DNA of 64,000 nucleotides from Tillandsia leiboldiana (GCA_029204045.2 CM055075.1:20208491-20272490), one strand, 5' to 3'. Positions 1 through 10,250 are shown, counted from the stretch's first letter. Notes: generated by a model not told the origin, from the sequence alone. Translations and numbers: made by a program.

Positions 1-72
1 GACCTGAAGCACATCAAGCAAGAAAGTCGGACGGTTATGGAGTACCAGCGGACATTTGTGAGGTTGGCCAAT
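1..72 (+). pseudogene. Gag fragment, part 1 (split by solo LTR A)
   Basis: Frame 1 reads DLKHIKQESRTVMEYQRTFV and continues to codon 24. This matches the middle of a plant gypsy Gag core, where a conserved VMEY/LHEY..F..L block precedes a DE..KA..F..GL block. The frame stops making sense at the LTR inserted after position 72. It resumes in the same frame at 2754, so the two parts are one interrupted gene. The N-terminus lies outside the window. Confidence 0.75.
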
Positions 73-449
73 TGTAGTGATCCAGCCTTTCGAGGTATTT
101 TTGACTTACATATAGTCATTTAAGCCTTTAAGTGAAATAAAATTATTCAATTCTTAAAAGTTGGCCATTGTGAGGTGCTGGTATTTTTCTGCGATAGAGC
201 GCGGAAAAAGAAAGCCAACGGTGCGATCGGATCTGAAATCCGATATCGGGATCTCCCGGAACGGAATTCCTAGTGATACGGTGATTAAGTCATGCATCGA
301 AATCCGTGCAAAATATCTTGCACCCGTTAGAGATAAGGTGGGTTATCTCGTAGGGGATAATTAATTAGTTAATTAATTATCCATGAGGGAAAATAGAATT
401 CTCTTACGTACTAATTAAAAAGAGAATTAATTAAAGATTTAATACGAGC

Positions 450-457
450 TATAAAAG
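450..457 (+). promoter_or_regulatory. TATA box of LTR A (TATAAAAG)
   Basis: TATAAAAG lies 377 bp into the LTR and about 370 bp before the GC-rich repeats. This position suits a U3 promoter, with transcription expected to start roughly 25-35 bp downstream. A solo LTR can still drive transcription into its surroundings. Confidence 0.6.
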
Positions 458-827
458 GGATCCCGATTATCGGAAAGAAAAGAAAAGAAAGAAAATAAAA
501 ACCCTAATCGGTGAGAAGAGAAAAAAAAAAGAAAAGAAAAGACGGAACCCTAGCCGGAAGAAAGGGAAAGGAGAAAAAGAAGGAGCCCGATCTTCCCGGA
601 CACCGAACCGAAGGCAAGAACGCGACCGGACAACCTTCCCGTCGATCTTCGGTTAGTAAAATAATTATTATAATTTATTTGGGATTTTTCCGTCGTCTCT
701 TTCGTTTGAGTTCTTGGTTTCTTCGTCGTATCCGTCACCGTCGCCGTCGTCGTCATCATGCTAGGGCACGGAACGGACGTCGGAGGCGCGCGGTGCTGTT
801 AGGGCATCGCGCGGAGGAGAGTCACGG

Positions 828-1310
828 ATGGCACCCATGCGGACCCGCAACCGCGCGGGCACCGCATGGGCGCCGCGCGGCTGCCGCACGGGCGGCACCC
901 GCGCGGACCCCCAACCGTGCGGGCACCGCGCGGGCACCGCGCGGCTGCCGCGAGGACCCGCAACCGCGCGGGCACCGCGCGGCTGCCGCGCGGACCCGCA
1001 ACCGTGCGGGCACCGCGCGGGCCCCGCGCGGCTGCCGCGCGGACCCGCAACCGCGCGGGCGCCGCGCGGCTGCTGCGCGGGCGCCGCGCGACTGTCGCGC
1101 GGGCGGCACCCGCGCGGACCCGCAACCGCGCGGGCGCCGTGCGGGGCCGCACCCGCGCGGGCACCGCGCGGCTGCCGCACGGGCGGCACCCGCGCGGACC
1201 CGCAACCGTGCGGGCACCGCGCGGGCGCCGCGCGGCTGCCGCGCGGACCCGCAACCGCGCGGCCGCCGCACGGGCAACGCCCGCGCGGGCACCGCGCCGT
1301 GGGGGCGTCG
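828..1310 (+). repeat. GC-rich imperfect minisatellite in LTR A
   Basis: The tract consists of irregular units of about 40-63 bp built on GCGCGGACCCGCAACCGCG and CACCGCGCGGCTGCCG. It is almost pure CpG and CpNpG sequence and opens spurious reading frames on both strands. It occupies the same place in the LTR as the GC tracts in LTR B and LTR E. Confidence 0.85.
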
Positions 1311-1760
1311 CCGCTGAGACGCGCCGTGCGGTTCCGAACCGCGCGGGGTTCCGGCGGACGACGACGGCGGCACGGGATTTCCGTTTCGTCAACCCGGGCG
1401 GTGTTGGACTTTTCCGTCAAAAAGAATAAACTGGGTCTTTTGTTTCCGGATGTTAGTACACGTTTTTGACTATAGTTATCCTTGCGGACTTTTCTTTAGG
1501 TCCAAGTGCGCAGCGGGGGTGCGCGAAGGATTCAGGTGTTCCGATTCCTCTTCAAATAGGTGGGTACGGTTGCGATAAGCACAACAAGTGCAGTAAGTGC
1601 ATCTATCGTCATTAAAGTGCTCTTAATTTATCTAACAAAGTAGATGGACAGTTTAACCTTTCGCATAATTGTTTTTCATCTAACAATTGAAGCGGCTACG
1701 GTCGCGGTGCTCACTACACGCCGATCTCGGCAAATCCGTTTCGGATGCTGCACGTAGACA

Positions 1761-1833
1761 GGCGGATTGGCCTCCGCATGGGTGTACTTTTCCGGAGAAG
1801 TGGTCTCTATTTGACCCGTGTACCTCACAAAGG
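1761..1833 (+). other. Conserved double-hairpin block, LTR A copy
   Basis: Stem 1 is GCGGA-TTGGCC-TCCGC and stem 2 is CTTTTCCGGAGAAG, followed by GACCCGTGTACC. The block recurs in LTRs B, E, F and both LARD LTRs. In stem 1 this copy has an A-T pair where the others have T-A or G-C. Confidence 0.7.
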
Positions 1834-2580
1834 GGTGGGTGCCGTGAGGACCTCTTCGCGCGCGCTGAAAATAGCACATCAGCACCGCGAAGAGGTTAAA
1901 TGCATCAAAGAGGTGTTTGCGCACGAGGGGAGACTTTAGTCTCCCCGACAGGGACTCTGGGGTTGGTGCCCAACTTAATTGAAAAATCTGGGGTTGGGGC
2001 CCAGCTTAAATATGTGCAGGGTTTTAGCGAAAGGTTCCGGTGTTTTCGGTTTGCTCCTTATTCCTTATTGTTATTAGACATCTACTTTGTTTGTCACTGA
2101 CATTACCCACTCCGTGACAGGTGTTACGAGGTGCGTTAGCCGGGAGGGCGGTGAGACTGCATCGCGAGGACCGTAGTCAGATACTTGGGTTTATTATCTC
2201 ATTTCCCTTATGCCTTATTTAAGTAATTTGCTTGTGGATCGTATTAGTCGTGGACATGTATTACTTAGTGCTGTGGATGAGGTGTACATTTATACTTTGA
2301 TGCTTTTAATGATGCTTTCATACGCGGCATGTTTTCAAGATAAACCAAATGATTTCGAAAACGTTTTCTCAAAACGAAGTGCCGTGTGGGCACGGGTTTT
2401 GCAACCGTTGGCTTTATCCTTTCTAAACACTGATGCCGCTTTAGTATTCTGCTTGAAAATAAAATAACAAGGTGTCGAGGGGACACCAGTCTTTTAAACA
2501 TTAGTTAAACTACTGTACTCTGTTTGACGATGTATGTCTATTGTATGGTTGATGGTTGATGTATGTTGTTGTAAACGAGA

Positions 2581-2640
2581 CGCCGTGCATATACAAAGGA
2601 GACTCTGTCCGCGGGCAGAGAGAATTTGTGTATGTGGCGG
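2581..2640 (+). other. Conserved LTR-end hairpin, LTR A copy
   Basis: The arms GCCGTGCATATACA and TGTGTATGTGGC pair with wobbles around an inner CTCTG...CAGAG hairpin. The block lies about 110 bp before the LTR end and just before an A-rich tract. Equivalent blocks occur in LTRs B, E, G and both LARD LTRs. Confidence 0.6.
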
Positions 2641-2753
2641 TCTGGCACGCACCGGGGATGAGGTTTAAATTACCTTGTTAAGAAGAAAAAAAAGTAATAC
2701 ACGCAATTTTCCGCTTTGATAGACTCAAAAACCCCCGGGGGCGTGACACCAAT

Positions 2754-3368
2754 TGCGTTCCCTTTGTCATAAGGGACGAATCTCACAAAGCCCGTCTTTT
2801 TGTGGACGGTTTGCGGAGCGAGATCTTCGAGGTTGTGCAGGCGGCGGATTTGCACACCTTCCAGAAGGTGGTCGACAGAGCCACCCTAGTGGAGCGCGGA
2901 TTTGCAATTACTCGTGCCCAACGGGAGGACTCGGAACCTAGCGGGGATAAGAAGCAAACTCAGTCTTATTCCGGAGGAGAGTGTTCTAATGGGAGCCGGC
3001 CCTCTAAACATCCGAGATCGCAACCAGGAACCAAGAACGCGCCAACGGGAGGACCAAGGTCGGTGGACAAGCCTTGCGTCATTTGCGGTGGAATACACCA
3101 GGTGATCGATTGTCCCAAGAGGCAAGACCACTGTTTTTGTTGCGGCGAGCCGGGGCACTTCCGTTTCAACTGCCCCTTGAAAACGGAGACAGCACCCTCA
3201 GCAGCCTCTACACCTTCGCCGCAGCAACAAGAGGGGGAAGCGCAACCGCAAACGGGGGGGGGGGGGGGGGAGAGTCTATTCGATGACCCACCAGGCGACG
3301 GACCCACCGGAGGGCGTGGTAGCAGGTATTACTCTAGTCCCAAATTATCGTGCATGAACTCTTCTTGA
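2754..3368 (+). pseudogene. Gag fragment, part 2, with two zinc knuckles
   Basis: After the target duplication the frame of part 1 resumes and gives the end of the Gag core (DESHKARLFVDGL), then a basic linker, then two CCHC knuckles. The first is CVICGGIHQVIDC (C-x2-C-x3-H-x4-C) and the second CFCCGEPGHFRFNC (C-x2-C-x4-H-x4-C). Gag would coat the element's RNA in virus-like particles, and the knuckles bind RNA. The frame then runs into a 17-G tract and stops at 3366-3368 without joining the protease, which lies in another frame. Confidence 0.8.
3254..3270 (+). repeat. G17 homopolymer at the gag/protease boundary
   Basis: Seventeen consecutive G lie between the second zinc knuckle and the protease. 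Immediately after the run, the protease frame is open from RVYSMT onward, while the gag frame reads something unrelated. The tract length therefore sets whether gag and protease are in register. Confidence 0.8.
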
Positions 3369-3763
3369 CACCGGAGCATCCCACTCTTTCACCTTGCTTT
3401 GTGTTTTCGCCCTACCTTTAGTTATTAGAAGAAACCCCCTATCATAGAAATAAGTACGTTCGGACTACTGGGCGATCCCTCGAGGCTGGTAACTTCGTTC
3501 CTTCTAGGTCAGCAAGGTTAGGCAGGTTCTTATGCACTAGGACTGGTGGGGTTTCTGCTTAGGATTTTCAGCGTGGCATTCGGGAGACGACTGTCACAGC
3601 AATCTTTAAGCGGTAGTTGACTGCTTGAAGTTCTAAGAGCGTCTCCGGGAACCGGACTATCCCCTACGTAAAGGTGTTATGGGGTAATCAGGAGCGCGAA
3701 GCGACTTGGGAACTGGAATCGAAGATGAGAGAGTGTCTTCCAGACTTGTTTGGCGTGGGTTGA
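3361..3763 (+). pseudogene. Protease and collapsed pol remnant, ending in chromodomain-like tail
   Basis: Aspartic protease is marked by LLDTGASHSF at 3361-3390, with DTGA as the catalytic motif, one frame away from gag. About 250 bp of unreadable sequence follows. From about 3670 the frame VKVLWGNQEREATWELESKM is open and ends with TGA at 3761-3763, matching the end of a chromovirus chromodomain, which targets integration through histone marks. Everything between protease and this tail (RT, RNase H, integrase) has been deleted. Confidence 0.7.
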
Positions 3764-3767
3764 GGTT

Positions 3768-3805
3768 AAGTTTCGAGGATGAAACTTCTTTTAAGGGGTG
3801 TGTGG
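3768..3805 (+). promoter_or_regulatory. Pre-PPT stem-loop and polypurine tract of element B
   Basis: AAGTTTCG-AGGA-TGAAACTT forms a near-perfect hairpin and is followed by TTTTAAGGGGTGTGTGG, the primer for plus-strand DNA synthesis, directly before the LTR. The same arrangement precedes the 3' LTRs of elements C, D, E and the LARD. Confidence 0.7.
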
Positions 3806-4137
3806 TGTAGTGTCTCGACTTTTTAGGATAGATCTTCTGCGCTTGCGAGTACTCTTCCTGTGTTAGAACTCAGAAAACGGAGAATGACAAAGCGATCGGA
3901 TCTGAAATCCGAATTACGGATCTTTCGAAATGAGGGTTTCAGTGTTAGCGGGTCCATAAAGGGTAAGTTCTGGCATCCTAGGAACCCGCTATGAGTTATT
4001 GGTGCATCAGGATCCGTGCTAATGGTTACGGGACGGTTCGGAGGATCGGCACGCTTATCGAGGAATCGACTAAAAATATCTTTAAAATATCGAATATTGG
4101 GATTTTTGTACGTGCAAAGATAAATAAATAAATAAAA

Positions 4138-4146
4138 TATAAATAA
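4138..4146 (+). promoter_or_regulatory. TATA-like box of LTR B (TATAAATAA)
   Basis: TATAAATAA follows an A/T-rich run about 330 bp into the LTR, at a position equivalent to the TATA box of LTR A. Confidence 0.45.
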
Positions 4147-4539
4147 AGAAGATAATTATATCCCGATTACCGTATAACCCTAATTCTGAGAAAAATCGTC
4201 CTTCTTCCTCTTTCCTCGTTGCGCGTGCCGAAGACCGAGACCGAAAGCGTCGCCGATACCGAGGAGTGGATCCAGAAGCACCACCATCCGTGGAGATCGG
4301 GATCGGCTGTTTTCTCCGATAGAGCTAGGTTAGCAACTTTTATCTCTCTCAGTTTTCGGTAATTTAGTTTTGCATTAGGGTTCGCTGTTTTCGTTCGGTT
4401 TGATCGTTGGTGCGTACGTTGGTTTTCGTTCGGTGTTTTTGTTCGATTTAATCGTCGGTTCGATTGTTGATTTTGTTCGTGGGTTTTGGTTCTTGGTGAC
4501 GGGTTTTTGGGGTTTTCGGCGGGGACGTTGAGGATCGTT

Positions 4540-4930
4540 GACGGTGGCTCCACCGCCGCCGCCGCTCGATGCCCTAGCCGAGCCGCCGCGGCCACCACCG
4601 CGCGCTGCCACCGCTGGCCGCGTCGCTGCCGCGCGCTGCCACCGCTGGCCGTGTCGCTGCCGCGCGTTGCCACCGCTGGCTGCGCCGCTGCCGCGCGCTA
4701 CTGCCGCCGCGCCGCCGCGTGCCCGCGCGAGGCTGCCGTGCCGCTGCCGCGCGCGCTACCGCGCCGCCGCGTGCCCGCGCGGGGCTGCCACGCTGCTGCC
4801 ACGAGCTGCTGCGCACTGCTTGCGCGGGGCAGCCGGGCCGCCGCGTGCCCGCGCGGGGCTTCCACGCCGCTGCCGCGCACTGCTGCGCACTGCTTGCGCG
4901 GGGCAGCTGCGCAGCTGCCTGCTGCCGCAC
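4540..4930 (+). repeat. GC-rich imperfect repeats in LTR B
   Basis: Units resemble CCACCGCTGGCCGCGTCGCTG and CGCGCTGCCGCGTGCCCGCG. The tract differs in sequence from those of LTRs A and E but occupies the same LTR position. Confidence 0.8.
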
Positions 4931-5598
4931 CGCCACCAAGTCCGCTTGGGTCGAGCCGCTGCCGTTGACGGATTCGTTCGACGATTTTGGCTTGACAGTT
5001 TTGTTTGACCCTTTTACTTGGCGCTTTCCTCAACAGTCTTCGTCTTGACGGTTTTTGGCTTGACGGTGCAGTCCGCTGTACGCAGTCGTTTTCATCTCTT
5101 TTCCGTCCAATGAGCCTCCGCTCAGTTGCTTTCGTCGCGGACTTCGTCAAGGCAACGATTGGAACCCGTTTTCCGTCAACCGCCTCGTCGACAGTCAGAC
5201 CGCGTCGAAAGTACGGTTTTTGTGACCGGAGGGATTTTGGACACGGAGTCTTTTGTCGGTTTCTGTTTTGGGCACAATAGTCGGGACCACTAATTTTCCT
5301 AGTTTGGGGGGTAAAATGTTGATTAGTGTTTTGGATATTTTATTAGGCTGCGGGTGGTGTTATTTGCTTTGGAGGGTCGCGGGCGTGGTCGGTTGTCTTC
5401 ATTTCAGGTGGGTACCCTTGTTTGTGTTTCGAAGTATGTTTTCAATTGTGACTTGTAAGAGTAAAGTAGATGTGCCGTTTGTTATCGCCTAACCCATGTT
5501 TACATGAGAATCCCTTTACTACTATCTGTTGCGACAGAACGTCGCGGTGCAACACACTGATTGCGGTCATTCTGCTCAAGGCTGCTTACACGTACACA

Positions 5599-5668
5599 GG
5601 CGGTTTGGCCACCGCATGGGTGTACTTTTCCGGAGAAGTGGTCCGTTGACTCGTGTACCCCACAAAGG
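5599..5668 (+). other. Conserved double-hairpin block, LTR B copy
   Basis: GCGGT-TTGGCC-ACCGC is followed by CTTTTCCGGAGAAG and then TCGTGTACCCCAC. Stem 1 has a T-A closing pair, versus A-T in LTR A. Confidence 0.7.
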
Positions 5669-6338
5669 TGAAAGTGTCGTGGTGGGGACACCTCGCGGTT
5701 ACTTACGGTGTTGCACAAGTACCATGGAGGGGTTAAAGCATTAAGGTGAGAGCAAGGTGTTCACTTGTGCTAGAGGTCTTTAGACCTTATGGCAGGTGCT
5801 CTGTTTCAACTTACTGGGGGTTACTGTGGATTCGTGAGGGGAAGTTCGGATGCTCGGGTGTATCGGTTTGTTTTCATTTCAGTATTTACCGCATTACATC
5901 TACTCTTTTTGTCCCTGACTTCCCACACTGTGACAGGTTCGGTCAGGGGTGGGCTCCGGGACGACGATGAGGTTTCGACTAGACGACCGTAGCTTCGTAC
6001 TGTGGCTAGATACCTTTCCTTTATGATTTTGGTTAGTTTGAATTTGTTAGGTAGCTTGTGGTTTCTCTTTAATGTGGATGTTGTGGACGCTGTAATCTTG
6101 TGATGAACACTTTCCTTTATTTTCCCCTTAGTTCGGCCATTTTCAAATAAAGAAAAGGTTTGCGAAAATTGCTTTGGAAAAGAATAAGGTGTCGTGTGGG
6201 CACCGTCTTTTAAACCCGTAGATTTATCCTTTCAAAACTTGGTGGCCTTATTCGAAAGGTTGTATGATTACCTTCTCCATTCTCTGTCTTTAGTTGTTAT
6301 CCTGACTGTTGTGGTTAAAGTGCAACTCGCGAATATGA

Positions 6339-6396
6339 CGCCGTGCACGTACAAAGGAGGCTCTGTCCGTGTGGGGCGAATTTGTATGTGTGGCGG
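6339..6396 (+). other. Conserved LTR-end hairpin, LTR B copy
   Basis: The outer arms GCCGTGCACGTACA and TTTGTATGTGTGGC pair with wobbles, but the inner CTCTG hairpin is lost here. A run of 12 A follows before the LTR end. Confidence 0.5.
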
Positions 6397-6482
6397 GTCT
6401 GGCACGTACCGGAGGGTGGAGTTGTTTCAAAAAAAAAAAAGAGATACACGTTTTCCGCTTATTTAAACCTCCGGGCGTGACA

Positions 6483-6956
6483 GGGAGGCTACTGATTTTA
6501 TAGTAGTTCTCACCCCCATTCTTGTTGTCTTTTCTTCCCCCTTTGTTTTGTAGAGTCGTCTGCGGGAGCTGCTCGGCCATCAGCGGCGGATCGAGGTAAG
6601 AGAATTGCTGACTAGATAGATCTTCCACCCGACGGTGTGCTAGCTTGACTTTTGATGTACCCTTATCTTCTCAGACAGTGTATTTGTACCTTTATTTTTG
6701 GGTCTGGCTTTAGCCAGCTGTTTGTATATTTTTGGTGAGCTGGAAGAGACACTTGTACTTATTTACAGTTGTACTTTTCTTTATTTCCAGCTTCAGTCTG
6801 AGATGTAGTAGTCTTAGTTCAGCTCTGTTTTTATGCTCTTTTATTATATCTCTTATATCTGAGTAGGTTACCGACGCTTCGTGTACACGAGAAATTCCGT
6901 GTGCACAGCGGATCTATGGACGGGCCCGGGTTCTGGTTTACACCCGGGGCATGACA
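6483..6956 (+). mobile_element. D-like LTR, 3' end only, plus strand
   Basis: This stretch ends CACCCGGGGCATGACA. Its last 90 bases resemble the end of the element D LTR read on the other strand, including the order CGCTTCGT, hairpin, GCGGATCT, second hairpin. The 9-bp stem at 6881-6889/6898-6906 (one wobble) corresponds to the CTGTACGG/CCGTACAG hairpin of D but has a different sequence. It is truncated on the left where element B inserted. An acceptor-like TTTTGTTTTGTAG and donor-like GAG/GTAAGA bracket 6554-6595. Confidence 0.6.
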
Positions 6957-8453
6957 TGTATGCATCATGAAAAACCACTACTAAACTATATGATGACCTA
7001 AACTGTATGATCTCAAGTAGATAGATACATGTATACGTCATAATAGAACTGAAAGAAACTACTGGTGACAGCAAAAGGTTCGAAAATCTCGAAAGGCTAG
7101 GACCTTCACCCTATCAAACAAGAACAGGTTCTAGCACCTTCTCCATTTCTGGAGCAGTCTTTCGAGATTGTCGAACTATTCGCGTGACAGTAGATCACCA
7201 CTACTCTAGTATACCAATAATGTCCTCGACTGTATGATGTCAAATAAACATAAGTGTGCATCATAAAAGAACGACTGCCGGGATATAACCCAATCAAAAG
7301 GTCCTGAATAAACCCCAGACCTGCCTGCCCTCACATCTCAATATAACCCCTCACTGTCGTGTATCAACGACGTGGCATCACCACCGTGTATCAACGGCGT
7401 GGAATCATACTCAAGTATCAATCTCTCACACCGGTATACCAACCCGGTCTCACCTACTCCGGAGTGGCACTCGATGGGCGCGACCCACTCGAGTAAATAA
7501 GTAACCCATGTCCAGTATCACTGTCAAGTATCTCGGTCAAGCAGGCAAAAATCGACACTATGCTCAAAATGGAGACTCACTCTATCCACAGTGCAATACC
7601 CGGCCCAACTGATGCATAAAACTGATCGGCCCAACCGCCCAAAGTCCGCGGTTGCCGAAACAAATCCGGAGTCGATAATCTGGTGCTATCCCACCCGACT
7701 CAACAACATAGCTATACTATCCCCATCCCTGCTCTCTAACCCGAGCAAAAATAGTATAAGAGAAAAAGAAAAGATTTTCTCCTAAGTTTGATTCCAACAT
7801 GAATAGTATAGCATGAATAAAAGAAATATGGCCTACCTATATGTCCAGATATCAAGGAATAGTTCTCACACATGATCAATATAGTTCTCAACAAGAAACT
7901 TAAATATAAGCATGATTAAATCCAACTATAGATAGTAAACATCACACAAGGTTGCGCTTTTGGTTGAGTCGACTTGTAGGCCGCAATTTCGATGTGCTCA
8001 ACAACCCACCTGTTGGCTTGCTGATTTGAAATCCGATTGATCTGATTTTTGGCGACCATAATCCGTCGGTCGATACCTTTCAAACGTAATAGAAATTGTC
8101 CCAAAGCTCCGGCCGGATAAATAGTTATAGCAAATAAATATTACCGAGGCGTAAAATTACCGAAATTCCAACAAGTCGGAGATGAACCCAAAATCTACAA
8201 TACAAGCCTTACTAACATTATTACAAGAGCCCAAACATGCTTCCCCAATTCTCTATCACCTTAGAGGCATCAAGAATTTTCAAAACTAATTTAACTCCTT
8301 TCAAATAAGCTCCCACTAAAAGTGTATTAAAGCTATCCACAATTCCATCAGATAATTCTAGGCTAAGGTTCAACTTGCTTTACATCCCAATTTAAGTACA
8401 ATTACAAGTTGAATCCAATAGGGAAATTGTTCATCATACCTCTAAAATTACAC
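6957..8453 (-). mobile_element. Degenerate D-related remnant
   Basis: 7080-7175 closely resembles the element D internal segment at 47622-47725 (shared ATCAAACAAGAACAGGTTC and CTCCATTTCTGGAG). 7330-7560 resembles part of the D LTR. The order fits a D-like element whose gag was lost. A segment near 6970-7050 is partly repeated near 7190-7270. No open frame is convincing. From about 7800 to 8453 I see only A/T-rich sequence with no recognisable feature. Confidence 0.45.
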
Positions 8454-9283
8454 TGTCACGCCCCGGGAGAGGTTTGAACAGCGAAAAACGGCCCCTTTTT
8501 TTTTTTTTTTCTTTTTTCAAAGTCTTTCTTCCCGGCAACGTACCCAGACCGCCACATATACAACATCTCTCTACACAACGGACAGAGTCTTCCCCGTATA
8601 TGTACGGCATCGTACAAAATATATATATCAACCACAACCAGTTTTCCATACTCAAGACGCTAAATAAAGAGATAAGCTAGTCTTTGGATTCATACAAAGG
8701 AATATCGCCCACACGGTATACTCCAAGTTGAAAGGATAAAGTCACAAAGTTTAAAACAGTGCCTACCCAACACTCAGTTTTGAAAACAGATTTCGCAAAC
8801 ATTTTATCCTTTTGAAAAGCTCCACATTCCACAGGCAATCACACAATAATAAAACCAAATCCAAAAGACTACTATTCATCCACATAGTCCATATGTCTCA
8901 CATCCACATCACAAGGTATCCACATCACACAATGTCCACATCTCATGCAAATAGTATCAACCAAATGTAATGACCGAAAGAGAGAAGTAAAATGTCACCG
9001 GGATGACGAAAACCGAATCACTCCCTATCCCAAGCCTCTCTCCCCTTTCCCCGCCCGAACCTGTCACACAGTGGAAAATCAGTGACAAAAAAACATAGGA
9101 AGAAAAACGAATAAAACAATACTCAAGTGCCAAAAGATAGGTACGATAAAGTAAACAGGACATCAAACCGGAAATCGGAACTCCCAAGTCATCCGTACTG
9201 CTTTTCCCGTTCCCAACCAGGAAACCCGAGAAACATCAACCATGTTCATCTCCCTGGTACTCAACCCCTAACCGCGTCTGCCG
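8454..9283 (-). mobile_element. LTR fragment G (3' end of a gypsy LTR, minus strand)
   Basis: It starts TGTCACGCCCCGGGAG, the reverse complement of a typical LTR end in this window. It then carries, in the minus direction, the LTR-end hairpin (8551-8607) and the GTCAC/GTGAC hairpin (9063-9086). No primer site borders it. It stops where the copia LTR begins, before the position where the double hairpin would be expected. Confidence 0.65.
8551..8607 (-). other. Conserved LTR-end hairpin, fragment G copy
   Basis: On the minus strand GCCGTACATATAC pairs with GTATATGTGGC around an inner CTCT...AGAG stem. This is the same block as in LTRs A, B, E and the LARD, in a more diverged sequence. Confidence 0.5.
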
Positions 9284-9529
9284 TGTTAAGGAATTTGTTT
9301 TGGCGTATTTCGTGAAAGTGGTTAAGTCTTGAAGATTGAAGATAAAGAAGTTTAGATCATATACCTCAATCTCAAGAAAGAAGAATTCAAAAGGATCAGG
9401 TACGTTTAACTAAATAAGTTTGGTGATCCGAATACTTCTTATAATGTAGAAACGCTTGGATGGATTTTTAATCGCATAAAAATCAAAAACTGGACATGTT
9501 ATATGTTCAGGATCCGGATCAGGGTACTA

Positions 9530-9743
9530 CAGTCCGGACCCCGAACATAGGGTAGTTCATGCGCAAATCCAGTCCGGAACACATCTGGTTCAGTCCGGAG
9601 CCCGAACGTGGAGTTTGCAGAAATTGCATGAACAGTCCGGACCGTGGTTACTTCAGTCTGGACCCCGAACGTGGTTTTCTGGAAAAGTTCTGTTTATTAA
9701 CGACAGTCCGGATCGCACTTATTCCAGTCCGGACCGTCGTCCT
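9530..9743 (+). repeat. CAGTCCGGA motif array in the copia U3
   Basis: About eight copies of CAGTCCGGA or CAGTCTGGA occur, several followed by CCCCGAACGTGG-like sequence, at irregular spacing. The array ends about 60 bp before the TATA box, the usual place for enhancer repeats in plant retrotransposon U3 regions. Confidence 0.75.
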
Positions 9744-9801
9744 GAACACTTCCAGATAAGGTTAGTTTTTGATTCTTATCCTCTTCCAATGGTTTCTAAC
9801 C

Positions 9802-9809
9802 TATAAATA
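9802..9809 (+). promoter_or_regulatory. TATA box of the copia LTR (TATAAATA)
   Basis: TATAAATA follows directly downstream of the CAGTCCGGA array. Transcription would be expected to start near 9835, leaving a leader of about 740 nt before gag. Confidence 0.65.
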
Positions 9810-10069
9810 AATCCTACGATTCATCTTTTAGGGTAATCCAAAATACGGTAGAAAAAAAGAAAAATCCACCTATAGAGAAGAAAGAAAATAACTAGATTTA
9901 ATTCTATGTTTCTTCATCTATATTAATAATTTGATTTTAGGTTTTCAAACTCAGAATTTGAGTAGAATCAAATTAATGAATACTTAGATGGTATTTCCGA
10001 TCTATCTTTGATCTAAGTATTCGGCGGATCATCACCACCAACGAAACAACGATTTTCCCCAAAATCGGC

Positions 10070-10250
10070 GCGTGGATTCGCGTGGCCTTGTGGATTCAAG
10101 GTGCTACCACTCTCGTGGATTCGGAGCGAGGTACGTTCGTGTGATCGAGATGTACTACCTGGTGGAGACCATGGATTCGGTCAAACGTCGTGGACTCGAC
10201 GTTGGACGCCGTGGATTCGGCGTTGGACGCACATCGTGGATTTGAGGCTC
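10070..10250 (+). repeat. GTGGATTCG repeats in the copia leader
   Basis: About eight variants of CGTGGATTCG or CGTGGACTCG are clustered here with irregular spacers. They lie downstream of the TATA box and so would be in the RNA. Confidence 0.7.

Larger units (their letters stand above)
73..2748 (+). mobile_element. Solo LTR A (2,676 bp) inserted in gag of element B
   Basis: The LTR begins TGTAGTG and ends GGGCGTGACA. It is flanked by a perfect 5-bp target duplication, CCAAT, at 68-72 and 2749-2753. No primer site or internal region follows, so this is a solo LTR left by LTR-LTR recombination. It is nearly the same length as LTR B (3806-6482) and carries the same modules in the same order: TATA box, GC-rich repeats, a GTGGGT donor-like site at 1560, a double hairpin at 1761-1833, a GTCAC/GTGAC hairpin at 2093-2118, a GTGCC/GGCAC hairpin at 2379-2393 and a long hairpin at 2581-2640. 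It shows that family members insert into each other. Confidence 0.9.
1..6482 (+). mobile_element. Element B: Ty3/gypsy chromovirus-type retrotransposon, 5' end outside window
   Basis: The visible part runs from within gag to the end of a 3' LTR (3806-6482). In order it holds gag interrupted by solo LTR A, a protease remnant, a collapsed pol of about 400 bp, a chromodomain-like tail, a polypurine tract and the 3' LTR. RT, RNase H and most of integrase are gone, so the copy cannot move by itself. It is assigned to the chromoviruses from the tail with NQ..REATWE..SKMREC and the GTTTCG..GA.GAAAC block before the polypurine tract, both typical of plant Tekay/Del-like elements. That placement is by family knowledge, not by alignment. 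Confidence 0.8.
3806..6482 (+). mobile_element. 3' LTR of element B (2,677 bp)
   Basis: The LTR begins TGTAGTGTCTCG and ends GGGCGTGACA. The five bases after it are GGGAG; the matching duplication is outside the window. It shares with LTR A the TCGGATCTGAAATCCG segment near the start, a TATA-like box, a GC tract, a donor-like CAG/GTGGGT at 5408, the double hairpin, the GTCCC...GTGAC block at 5911-5934, a GGTGTC/GGCACC hairpin at 6188-6204 and the LTR-end hairpin. By eye the two are homologous but clearly diverged. Confidence 0.85.

Noticed and set aside
511..1469. Arg/Ala-rich frames of about 190-270 codons
   Set aside because: GC-rich repeat inside solo LTR A; no domain, and all frames are open.
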